Origin: Kineothrix sp. IPX-CK
GTDB taxonomy: Bacteria > Bacillota > Clostridia > Lachnospirales > Lachnospiraceae
Length of the DNA stretch: 64,000 nt
Assembly (NCBI RefSeq): GCF_039134705.1
Contig: NZ_CP146256.1
Coordinates: 3,534,001 to 3,598,000, forward strand
Direction of reading: 5' to 3'
Made by a program: the position numbers and the translations under genes. Shown piece after piece: positions 17,352-25,544 of this stretch. The notes below the pieces were generated by a model, which searched no databases, was not told the origin of the DNA, and worked only from the letters and a program-made list of their open reading frames with translations. Each line of letters opens with the position of its first letter. Positions within the stretch are counted from its first letter, which is position 1.

Positions 17352-18026
17352 ATGCTTAACACGAACGAGATATTGTTATTCAAAAAACATCTGACATTTT
17401 GGGATAAATTAACGGATAAGCAAAAGGACAAAATCATAAAGAACACCTCCGTTGTCCGTTATCAGAAAGACAGCTCCATACATACCGCAGACCTTGACTG
17501 CGTCGGTCTATTACTTCCGAAGACCGGTACGCTCAGAGTGTATATCCTCTCAGAAGAAGGGAGGGAAGTTACTCTATACCGCATCCGTTCCGGCAGTGTC
17601 TGCATTCTTTCCGCGGCCTGTGTCCTGCAAAGCATTACTTTCGACGTATCTATAGATGCCGTAACGGACTGCGAGCTTCTTCAGCTGGATTCTGCGGTCT
17701 TTTTGTCGATAATGCAGGAAAATATTTATATGGAAGCCTTCGCTTACAAGAAGGCGACAGAACGTTTCTCCGACGCCATGTGGGCGATGCAGCAAATATT
17801 ATTTATGAGCTTCGATAGGAGGCTGGCCCTTTTTCTGCTGGATGAAACATCCAAGACGGGTTCCCAAAGTCTTAGAATGACCCACGAAGAAATCGCAAAA
17901 TACATGGGAAGCGCAAGAGAAGTGGTCAGCCGGATGCTGAAATACTTCTCATCCGAAGGACTCGTGCGGCTTTCCCGCGGGGAGATCCTTATCACTGACC
18001 ATAAAAAACTGACGACTCTCGTCTGA
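17352..18026 (+). CDS. Crp/Fnr family transcriptional regulator
   Basis: The 224-residue protein has a cyclic-nucleotide-binding-fold sensor (about 20-140: GTLRVYILSEEGREVTLYRIR, GSVCILSAACVL) and a C-terminal winged helix with MTHEEIAKYMGSAREVVSRML and FSSEGLVRLSRGEI. There is no Fnr-type N-terminal cysteine cluster; cysteines at CVG and CILSAACVL might sense redox, which is speculation. It converges on trxA and the CoA-disulfide reductase fusion, a neighbourhood in which such regulators commonly respond to sulfur or oxidative stress. The likely target is the palindrome at 21064-21085. Confidence 0.9.
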   Translation: MLNTNEILLFKKHLTFWDKLTDKQKDKIIKNTSVVRYQKDSSIHTADLDCVGLLLPKTGTLRVYILSEEGREVTLYRIRSGSVCILSAACVLQSITFDVSIDAVTDCELLQLDSAVFLSIMQENIYMEAFAYKKATERFSDAMWAMQQILFMSFDRRLALFLLDETSKTGSQSLRMTHEEIAKYMGSAREVVSRMLKYFSSEGLVRLSRGEILITDHKKLTTLV

Positions 18027-18041
18027 TATTCTATTTTAAAA

Positions 18042-18347
18042 TTACAGCATTTTCAGGATTTCAGCCTTGGATTTCGCTCCGATCGAGGTATTCACCGCAT
18101 TGCCTCCCTTGAATACCATGAGCGTAGGAATGGTCATCACGCGGAAACGCGCGGCTAACTCCTGTTCCTCATCTACATTTACCTTGCATACCTTCACGTC
18201 GGTAAGCTCCTGCGCCAATTCCTCCACAATAGGAAGCACCATACGGCAGGGCCCGCACCATGGCGCCCAGAAGTCTACCAATACGGGTTTATCAGATCCT
18301 AATACCTCTACATCAAAATTATCTTTTGTTAAATTAATCTCTTTCAT
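18042..18347 (-). CDS. trxA: Thioredoxin
   Basis: This 101-residue thioredoxin has the redox motif WCGPC (Cys31 and Cys34), the buried Asp in VLVDFWAPW, and the cis-proline loop TIPTLMVF. It reduces protein disulfides in the cytoplasm. It follows the CoA-disulfide reductase fusion by 89 bases on the same strand, so it may act in the same thiol/persulfide pathway. It is convergent with the Crp/Fnr gene, with only 15 bases between the stops. Confidence 0.95.
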   Translation of the reverse strand: MKEINLTKDNFDVEVLGSDKPVLVDFWAPWCGPCRMVLPIVEELAQELTDVKVCKVNVDEEQELAARFRVMTIPTLMVFKGGNAVNTSIGAKSKAEILKML

Positions 18348-18436
18348 TTTATACCATGCTCCTTTCAGCGTCCGGAGAATTTATGCGGGTGCGCATGCAC
18401 ATCTTAAGCACAAATCTCCGGTAAATCAAACTCTTG

Positions 18437-20980
18437 TTAAATAAATAAATTTACATTGGATTCTTCTGCATCCCCCAGATAAGATGCTACACCTGCCAGC
18501 TCTACACCGTCGATCAGCTCCTCCTTCGTAATTCCCATTACGTCCATAGACATGGTGCATGCCACCAGCTTCACTCCGTTCGCCATCGCCTGCCTCATCA
18601 GCGTTTCCAGAGAATCTACATTCTTATCCGCCATTACCTTTTTCATCATTGCGGTTCCCATTCCTGCCATATTCATCCGGGACAGCGTAAGTTTCTTCAC
18701 TCCCCGCGGCATCATGGCCCCGAACATCTTCTCGATAAAGGACTTTTTCACACTTTGTTTTTCCGGCCTGCGAAGGGCGTTCAAGCCCCAGAAGGTGAAA
18801 AACATCGTAACCGGACGTCCCATTGCGGCTGCCCCGTTGGCGATGATAAAGGAGGCAAGCACCTTATCCAGATCACCGCTGAACACTACCATCGTTTTTC
18901 CCTGTACTTTATCGCTCCCGCACTGTTCTTCTTTTATCCGGCATTCCCCGGTTCCTTTTTTAATGAACACGACGTTTCCTTTTTCCCCAGGCGTTTTGGA
19001 TTCGTTTCTCTCGGACTTAACAAAGATATTGCCGGTCCTTCGGCACCACGACTCCACATCTTTTACAAATCCCATGTCGGTAGCGCATACCTTAAGGATT
19101 TCTCCGGGCTTCATCTCACAAAGGGCTTCGTTCACCTTCATGATGGGCCCCGGACACTGCATTCCGCAGCAGTCTACGCTTTTAATTACCTTCGCGGCTA
19201 TATCATCTATTCCCAAGTCATCCTCGCTTTCCTGAGCCGCCTTCAGCTCCTGCTGCCCACTGCCGCCTACACTCTCGTTTCTATCCCTGTAGTGCATGGA
19301 CTTGTAGAAAGTTATTCCTCCTGAAAGCACCTTCACGTTAGCAAAACCATTCTGCATCAATATCCTCGCACCGTTATAAGCGCGGACACCGATTGCACAG
19401 TATACGATAATCAGCCTATCCCTGGAAAGCTCTTGCATACGCTTTCTAAGCTGACCTAATGGAATATGGTAAGATTCGGAGATGGAAAACACCTCACGCT
19501 CCACCGCTTCCGTCACATCTAAGATGGTAAAGTCATCTTTTTTCTCCGCCAGCATCAGATCCACCTCATCATATGAGATGAAGCTTACCAGTCCTTCTAA
19601 TACGTTCTGTGCCACGAAGCCCAGCATATTTACGGGGTCCTTCGCCGAGGAATAGGGCGGTGCATATGCCAGCTCCAATTCGGCCAGATCGTATATGGTT
19701 CCATTCAGGCGCATAACCGTCGCCAGCACATCGATCCTCTTATCCGCTCCGTCCTCACCGATAATCTGTGCGCCCAGAATCTTTCCCGCTTTGTCGAAAA
19801 GCAGTTTCATAGTCAGCATAACTGCTCCGGGATAATAACCGGCATGAGATTTCTGGTCAATCAGGATAGAAAAATAATCTTTTTCCCTTATCAGCCCTTT
19901 TCCAATCAGTGTCCTCTCGTTAATACCTACCGCCGCTGCAGTCAAGTCGAATACCTTGGCAACGGAAGTCGCCTGCACTCCCTTATAAGTTCTGTCCGTC
20001 CCTGTCATCACGTCCGCCAGTACTCTCGCCTGCTTATTGGCAGGCCCCGCCAAGGGTACCATTGTTCTTTCCTTTAATGTATAGTTCTCCGTTTCTATTA
20101 CGTCCCCTACCGCATAGATATCCGGCTCGGAGGTTCTCATATATTCATCGGTTATTACTCCGCCCCTGGCATTCAATGCGATTCCCGCTTCCTTCGCAAG
20201 CGCACTGTTAGGACGGATACCGATAGAAAGAATTACCATATCGGCTTCTACCAATCTTCCGCTGGTTAGATGAATTGTCGTCGAACTGCCTTTATTCCCG
20301 AAGGAGGAAACGCCGTCTCCCAGTATCAGCTCCACCCCGTTCATCTCCAGATTTTCATGAAGAAGCTGTGCCATCTCATAATCCATGGGAGCCATGACCT
20401 GACTTTGCATCTCGATGATGCTCACCTCAAGTCCTGCCGCATGGAGGTTTTCTGCCATTTCCAGACCGATGAAGCCGCCGCCGATGACAGCCGCACTTTT
20501 CGGCATATTCGCAGCTATATATTCCTTTATCCTATCCGTATCGGGAACGGTCCAAAGGGTAAAAATATTCGCTCCTTCGATTCCGGGGATAGGAGGCTTA
20601 AGCGGTGAGGAACCGGTAGCAATGATGAGAGCGTCGTAACTTTCCTCATAGCTTTCTCCCGTCTTTAAATTCTTTACCTCTATCTTTTTTTCTTCCTTAT
20701 GGATCGCGGTTACCTCATTTTGCACACGTACCTCGATGTTGAATCTCTTTTTCATCTCTCCCGGCGTCTGCAGCAGAAGATTATCTCTTTCTTTTATCGT
20801 ATCGCCAATATAGTAAGGGAGGCCGCAATTCGCGTAGGAGATATACTCTCCCCTTTCTAATATGACGATTTCCATATGTTCATCCATTCTTCTAAGACGT
20901 GCGGCCGCGGTAGCTCCTCCGGCAACACCGCCGATAATTACGGTTTTTGCATATTTTTTCTTTACCATATCATTTACCAT
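18437..20980 (-). CDS. CoA-disulfide reductase-rhodanese-TusA-DsrE multidomain protein
   Basis: One 847-residue chain holds four sulfur-handling domains. Residues about 10-455 are an FAD/NAD(P) disulfide reductase of the CoA-disulfide/persulfide reductase group (VIIGGVAGGATAAARLRR; single active Cys52 in SYANCGLPYY; AVGDVIETENY). Residues about 470-570 are a rhodanese domain with the Cys loop VYCAIGVRA. About 615-680 is a TusA/SirA domain (CCGMQCPGPIMKVNEAL). About 695-847 is a DsrE/DsrF-like domain. Such fusions are thought to relay sulfane sulfur. AAAGGAG lies before the ATG at 20980. The upstream palindrome suggests Crp/Fnr control. Confidence 0.92.
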   Translation of the reverse strand: MVNDMVKKKYAKTVIIGGVAGGATAAARLRRMDEHMEIVILERGEYISYANCGLPYYIGDTIKERDNLLLQTPGEMKKRFNIEVRVQNEVTAIHKEEKKIEVKNLKTGESYEESYDALIIATGSSPLKPPIPGIEGANIFTLWTVPDTDRIKEYIAANMPKSAAVIGGGFIGLEMAENLHAAGLEVSIIEMQSQVMAPMDYEMAQLLHENLEMNGVELILGDGVSSFGNKGSSTTIHLTSGRLVEADMVILSIGIRPNSALAKEAGIALNARGGVITDEYMRTSEPDIYAVGDVIETENYTLKERTMVPLAGPANKQARVLADVMTGTDRTYKGVQATSVAKVFDLTAAAVGINERTLIGKGLIREKDYFSILIDQKSHAGYYPGAVMLTMKLLFDKAGKILGAQIIGEDGADKRIDVLATVMRLNGTIYDLAELELAYAPPYSSAKDPVNMLGFVAQNVLEGLVSFISYDEVDLMLAEKKDDFTILDVTEAVEREVFSISESYHIPLGQLRKRMQELSRDRLIIVYCAIGVRAYNGARILMQNGFANVKVLSGGITFYKSMHYRDRNESVGGSGQQELKAAQESEDDLGIDDIAAKVIKSVDCCGMQCPGPIMKVNEALCEMKPGEILKVCATDMGFVKDVESWCRRTGNIFVKSERNESKTPGEKGNVVFIKKGTGECRIKEEQCGSDKVQGKTMVVFSGDLDKVLASFIIANGAAAMGRPVTMFFTFWGLNALRRPEKQSVKKSFIEKMFGAMMPRGVKKLTLSRMNMAGMGTAMMKKVMADKNVDSLETLMRQAMANGVKLVACTMSMDVMGITKEELIDGVELAGVASYLGDAEESNVNLFI

Positions 20981-21063
20981 ATCAGTAACTATACTCCTTT
21001 CAAAACAGAATGCTGTTTTTATGAGTACATAGTAGCATAAGAAAAAACTTTCTTCCGTGACTT

Positions 21064-21085
21064 AATCACATTCCTGATGTGAATT
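21064..21085. promoter_or_regulatory. Candidate Crp/Fnr operator upstream of the CoA-disulfide reductase operon
   Basis: AATCACAT-TCCTG-ATGTGAATT is a palindrome with the TCACAT/ATGTGA half-sites usual for Crp/Fnr-like proteins. It lies about 85-105 bases before the start codon of the fusion gene, and the adjacent convergent gene encodes a Crp/Fnr regulator. No good -35 hexamer is visible below it, consistent with activator dependence. Confidence 0.55.
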
Positions 21086-21104
21086 ATCGATTATCGGACA
21101 CGCC

Positions 21105-21998
21105 TTAAGCGGAAATGATAATCTTCCCCTCCTGAACTTCTATCCGCACGCGATTTCCTTCGATTCCCGCCTGCTCCAGTATGCCCTTGGTAAGCTGCAC
21201 TCTTCCAGCTCTATCGAGCACCGCAAACTCCTCCTGCATATTCTCTGTCTCCAGCTCGCTTACATCCAGATGTTTCATTCGTTCTAAATAACCTTGCTTC
21301 ATGACACGCTCACTGCTGATTTTTCCATCGCGTATCATGACCACCCGGTCTACCTTTTTGGAAAGGCTCACATCGTGGGTAACGATAACGATGGTTACTC
21401 CCAATTCTCTGTTCAGCACACGGAACATGTCCTGAATCATCAGGGATGTTTTCTGATCCACCGCCCCCGTAGGTTCATCCGCTAACAGAAGCTTCGGCCT
21501 ATTGGCGAGAGCTATGGCGATAGCCACCCTCTGCTGTTCTCCGCCCGATAATTGATGGAGCAGACTGTCCTTGCGGTGAGACATGCCTACCAGCTCCAGA
21601 AGCTCCAAAGCTCTCTCCCGTCTCTTAGCCTCGCTTCTCATCGCTTCGTTATCTTTGCAAAACTGCATCGGTACTTCCACGTTGCGGATCGCGCTCAGAT
21701 AAGGGAACAGATTTCTGGAATTCTTCTGCCAGACGAAGCCTACCGTATTTCTCTTATAATCCACAAGCTGCTTTTCACTCAGACGGAATAAGTCCTTGCC
21801 GTCCACAAGAAGCTGCCCTGCGGAGGGCTTGATAAGGCCGCCCACCATATTGAGAAAGGTTGATTTACCGCTGCCGCTGTTGCCTACCACCGCCATCAGT
21901 TCGCCCTTTGCCACATTCATGTCAAGCCCCTGCAGTGCCATGACCTCTACCGTGTTCGTCTTATATATTTTTACTAATCCGTCACAAACTATCATCAT
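21105..21998 (-). CDS. ABC transporter ATP-binding protein (MacB/LolD-like)
   Basis: The ATPase has Walker A VGNSGSGKST, the signature LSGGEQQRVAIAIAL, Walker B LLLADEPTGAVD and the H-loop VIVTHDVSL, in the LolD/MacB/FtsE class. The last 70 residues after the nucleotide-binding domain (EEFAVLDRAGRVQLTKGIL, IEVQEGKIII) look like an AbrB-like or small accessory tail. The frame opens at a TTG (22007); the tandem ATGs at 21998 and 21995 are likelier starts. It overlaps the preceding ATPase gene by 17 bases. It is the last gene of the five-gene export operon. Confidence 0.88.
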   Translation of the reverse strand: MMIVCDGLVKIYKTNTVEVMALQGLDMNVAKGELMAVVGNSGSGKSTFLNMVGGLIKPSAGQLLVDGKDLFRLSEKQLVDYKRNTVGFVWQKNSRNLFPYLSAIRNVEVPMQFCKDNEAMRSEAKRRERALELLELVGMSHRKDSLLHQLSGGEQQRVAIAIALANRPKLLLADEPTGAVDQKTSLMIQDMFRVLNRELGVTIVIVTHDVSLSKKVDRVVMIRDGKISSERVMKQGYLERMKHLDVSELETENMQEEFAVLDRAGRVQLTKGILEQAGIEGNRVRIEVQEGKIIISA

Positions 21999-22683
21999 TT
22001 CTTCCAACTATCACACCATCCTCTATTTCGAAAACCGCATCTCCAAGCTCCATCAGGCTGGGATCGTGGGTCGTCATAACAATCGTAACGCCCTCCTGCT
22101 CCACCAGCTCCTTAAACAGTTTTACTACCAAAAGTCCGTTATCCGTATCCAGCGCTCCGGTAGGTTCGTCCGCAAACACCACCTTGGGATTATGCGCCAG
22201 TGCCCGCGCTATCGCCACTCGCTGCTGCTCACCGCCGGAAAGCTCCTGTGGCATGTGATACATGCGTTTCACAAGCCCCACCTTCTTAAGACATTCCTCC
22301 ACGCGCTCCTTCCTGTCCTTCTCATAGCCCGCAAGCCTTAAGGAAAACTCCACATTTTCATATACATTCATAACGGGGACAAGTGCCACCGCCTGAAAAA
22401 TATAGCCCATATGGTATCTTCGAAGCTCTTCTCTCTGGTGCTCCGACATGGCATTCATTTCCTTCCCGTCAAAAAACGCCTTCCCTTCTGTCGGCAAATC
22501 CAACGCACTCAGAATATTGACCAGTGTAGTCTTTCCCGAGCCGGAACGTCCCTTCAATATAGCGAGCGTTCCTTCTTCTACATCTATGTCGATTCCTTTA
22601 AGGACCGTAATCTCACTGCCTCCGGCAAGAGGAAATTTTTTTGTAAGTGCCGATGTACTTATTATTTTTTTCTTTTCCTTCAT
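21982..22683 (-). CDS. ABC transporter ATP-binding protein (MacB/LolD-like)
   Basis: This 233-residue ATPase has Walker A LKGRSGSGKTT, Q-loop GYIFQAVALVPVMN, signature LSGGEQQRVAIARAL, Walker B VVFADEPTGALD and H-loop MTTHDPSLM. It is the LolD/MacB type that powers FtsX-like permeases. GGAAAGG lies before the ATG at 22683. Two different ATPases in one operon with one permease suggest a heterodimeric nucleotide-binding pair; this is inferred. Confidence 0.92.
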   Translation of the reverse strand: MKEKKKIISTSALTKKFPLAGGSEITVLKGIDIDVEEGTLAILKGRSGSGKTTLVNILSALDLPTEGKAFFDGKEMNAMSEHQREELRRYHMGYIFQAVALVPVMNVYENVEFSLRLAGYEKDRKERVEECLKKVGLVKRMYHMPQELSGGEQQRVAIARALAHNPKVVFADEPTGALDTDNGLLVVKLFKELVEQEGVTIVMTTHDPSLMELGDAVFEIEDGVIVGRNDDSL

Positions 22684-22700
22684 CTCTTATCGCCTTTCCA

Positions 22701-25535
22701 CTAATCTTCCCCGAGCTTTAACGCCTGTGCAATCTTCATACCAGCTACCACTTTCGCCAGTATGAGGAAGCATATAGTTAACATAACAGCAAGTACCCCG
22801 CCGATTCTTATCATATCGAGAGGAGCGCTTACCACCTCGAAGGACAGCGCATGCTTCTTTGGCAGATAAGCGATCATAAGGAGCGGAATATAGAGATAGG
22901 ACGCGAAGAAGCCGACAAAGGCGCCTGTCGCTATGGCCGTCATAGATGAAAAAATCTGCTCGTGAACGAGCATGTATTTCACCTCTCCCATGGAAAGCCC
23001 CATCGCACGGTATATACCGAACATTAGCTCCCGTTTCTTGATGACCAGAATCCAATGGATTAAAAAGCCGACGGTACAAAGGATAAGTATGATGAGGAAG
23101 CTTATGGTAAGCAGACCGTTAGTCACCTGGATAGATGCGTCATTTTTGCTTCGTATCAGCTCATCTTTTGCGCCGACTATATTAGTCAATTCCATTCCTT
23201 TTTCCTCTGCCAAATCCTTTATCAGCTCAGTTCCCCTGTCCGCCTTAACCCACACCTCATAGGGAGTAGGGCCAAAAATGCTTACTACCTGACTGTAATT
23301 CGCTACAATTAAATAATTATCCGCATAGATGATACTGCCATCGGCCGTCCTTTCCTCCCGGTAGGGAGAATATCCCGGCCATATATCCACGAAGCCATAA
23401 ACAGTTGCGGTAGCTAAGGCCCTCGCATTGCCCAGCTCATCGAATAGAGTATATTTGATGCTGTCTCCGATCTGTACTCCCATCTTATCGCGGAAATTAG
23501 AGGATACCAGTACGCCGTCCGCTGCCTGCGATATATCGTTCAAATAATAATACCAATGCTTATCCAGAGCGTTTTCCTTCATCCACGCAGTCTCTCCGAA
23601 CTCCTTCGTATGAATCGCCATGAGCGTATTCTGCTCGAATACCTTATCGCCGTAATACATGCGCACGCCGGTATCCCTGATGACCCTGGTCATACTCTGC
23701 ACCTGCCCGGACAGCTCCTCATAGCGAAGGAAATTCGGTTCTTCATAGGTTACCGGCTTTTTATTCTTCTTTGCGAAGGGCAGATTATTCTTCCACTGCT
23801 CGCTGCTTACGATATCCGCTCCCGTATCATAGCGGATCCGCTCCTCGATGCTGGTGTTCATGGTACGAGCCGTATTGGCATAAAAGATTCCCATGGCTAT
23901 GGTGAGTATGAGGAAAACGGAAATAAAGTTCTGCTTTTTCCCCGTTCTTATAATCTGAAGGAAGGATACGTAAACGGCCGGCTTCCATCGCTTTCTTCCG
24001 ATGCGGTACACCACCTTGATCACAAGCTTCAAAAGTCTCAGAAAAACCATCCCGCAGCCCAGCATGAAAATCCCCGAGCTCAGGAAAAGAACGGGGTCCA
24101 TGCTTTCTCCCCGTATGATCTGCTGTGCCAGCGACTCCTGCTGGTTCAAAAGGCTGTACCTTATATAGAGAGAAAGAACGAGCAGTGCTACGTCCAGATA
24201 ATATCTCTCCCAGAACGACTTTTCAGCCATATTTTTCTTATTCTTTATTTCCACCACACTGAGCGCCGTATATCTGAGCACCGGCAATGTCATGAACATT
24301 ACCGCCGCCAGAATCGCCGCCAGTACGGAGACAGGAAGTCCTATATCCGGCGCAATGCGCATGCGCCGCCCTCCTACGAATTCCATAAACGCGTTAGCGC
24401 TTCCTAAAAGGGAGGCGAATACCCAGCCCAACAGGACGCCGAACACTGCTCCCGCTATGGCCAGGAGGAAGGACTGGGCGAAATAGATGCCAAGAATCTG
24501 TCCGTTGCCCACGCCTCTGCTCTTTAGCATGGCGATTTCATTCTGCTCCATCTCGAACACATGGGAGGATACCATGTACAGGAATACCATCAGCAGCACC
24601 AGAAGAGGTATCTGCAGTGTCCTCATGGTCGCCTTTACCTGATTCTGTGCATCCATATAGCTGCCAAGAAGCTCTCCCAGCCCCGAATTGACCGTCATCT
24701 TCACTGCAGGAGGGTTAGCCGTTATATCTGCCAGACCGGCTATGGTTTCATCCGCCTGCTTAAAGCTCATGCTCTCATAATCCAGAAGCACATCATAGAT
24801 AAGGCTCATATTTACCGTATCTGCGTCCCTGCGCCCCATGATTTCGTCCAGTGCGGCCTGAGAAATGAATAGATTGTTCTCATAGCTGCCCGGGAATCTC
24901 ACCCAATAACTGTCATGGCTGTCATTTTCCTTAAAAATTCCTGCAATACGGATTTTAAGTTCTTTTCCATCTTTCATCTGTGTCTTGGGAAAGGTTATCA
25001 TCTCCCCTACGGAAAGATTATAACTAAAAACCATGCTCTCATTTACGATACATTCATATATACCTTCTTCATCTGCGGCCTCGGCAAAAGGCTCTCCCTT
25101 TAATATCTTTGTATGTTCCTCCATATTATCCATATAGCTGGGGATAAAAAAGTAGTCCTGCTTAGAATCATCGCTCTGATAAGAGGGAACACCTAAAAGA
25201 CTGTCTGAGGTAAACAGCATAACGTTTTCTCTTTCCTTAACGGGGAGCTTGTCTTCAATTGCCGCACTTACCGTCCCGCACACCGTCTTTGCCTGAGCGA
25301 CAGCGGTCTCCTCCCTATCAGTATATGCAAAGGGATAGACAGCCTCTACCAATGCCGGATATGTATTATTCTCTCCTATGTAACTATCGAACTTGTTCTG
25401 CAACAGCTTATTAAGCGCAGCTCCCTGATAGAGCACATTTCCGGCAGCGACGCTGACCAGGAGGATGATCCCCAAAAAGGTGCACATATTCAGCCATTTT
25501 TTATGTATCAATTTCTGCCATACAAATCGAATCAT
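22701..25535 (-). CDS. FtsX/MacB-like ABC transporter permease
   Basis: This 944-residue membrane protein has an N-terminal helix (WLNMCTFLGIILLVSVAAGNV), a long extracellular domain, then two FtsX cores: PLLVLLMVFLYMVSSHVFEMEQNEIAMLKSRGV, with the typical 'alarm' motif before GQILGIYFAQSFLLAIAGAVFG, and a second C-terminal set with ELMFGIYRAMGLSMGEVKYML. This duplicated layout is usual for Gram-positive MacB-like exporters of peptides or lipids. The gene lies between adaptor and ATPase genes with gaps under 20 bases. The substrate is unknown. Confidence 0.9.
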   Translation of the reverse strand: MIRFVWQKLIHKKWLNMCTFLGIILLVSVAAGNVLYQGAALNKLLQNKFDSYIGENNTYPALVEAVYPFAYTDREETAVAQAKTVCGTVSAAIEDKLPVKERENVMLFTSDSLLGVPSYQSDDSKQDYFFIPSYMDNMEEHTKILKGEPFAEAADEEGIYECIVNESMVFSYNLSVGEMITFPKTQMKDGKELKIRIAGIFKENDSHDSYWVRFPGSYENNLFISQAALDEIMGRRDADTVNMSLIYDVLLDYESMSFKQADETIAGLADITANPPAVKMTVNSGLGELLGSYMDAQNQVKATMRTLQIPLLVLLMVFLYMVSSHVFEMEQNEIAMLKSRGVGNGQILGIYFAQSFLLAIAGAVFGVLLGWVFASLLGSANAFMEFVGGRRMRIAPDIGLPVSVLAAILAAVMFMTLPVLRYTALSVVEIKNKKNMAEKSFWERYYLDVALLVLSLYIRYSLLNQQESLAQQIIRGESMDPVLFLSSGIFMLGCGMVFLRLLKLVIKVVYRIGRKRWKPAVYVSFLQIIRTGKKQNFISVFLILTIAMGIFYANTARTMNTSIEERIRYDTGADIVSSEQWKNNLPFAKKNKKPVTYEEPNFLRYEELSGQVQSMTRVIRDTGVRMYYGDKVFEQNTLMAIHTKEFGETAWMKENALDKHWYYYLNDISQAADGVLVSSNFRDKMGVQIGDSIKYTLFDELGNARALATATVYGFVDIWPGYSPYREERTADGSIIYADNYLIVANYSQVVSIFGPTPYEVWVKADRGTELIKDLAEEKGMELTNIVGAKDELIRSKNDASIQVTNGLLTISFLIILILCTVGFLIHWILVIKKRELMFGIYRAMGLSMGEVKYMLVHEQIFSSMTAIATGAFVGFFASYLYIPLLMIAYLPKKHALSFEVVSAPLDMIRIGGVLAVMLTICFLILAKVVAGMKIAQALKLGED

Positions 25536-25544
25536 CGCCTTCTC

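Noticed and set aside
23556..24407. 283-codon plus-strand frame
   Set aside because: It is antisense to the FtsX permease, with histidine/arginine-rich shadow composition.
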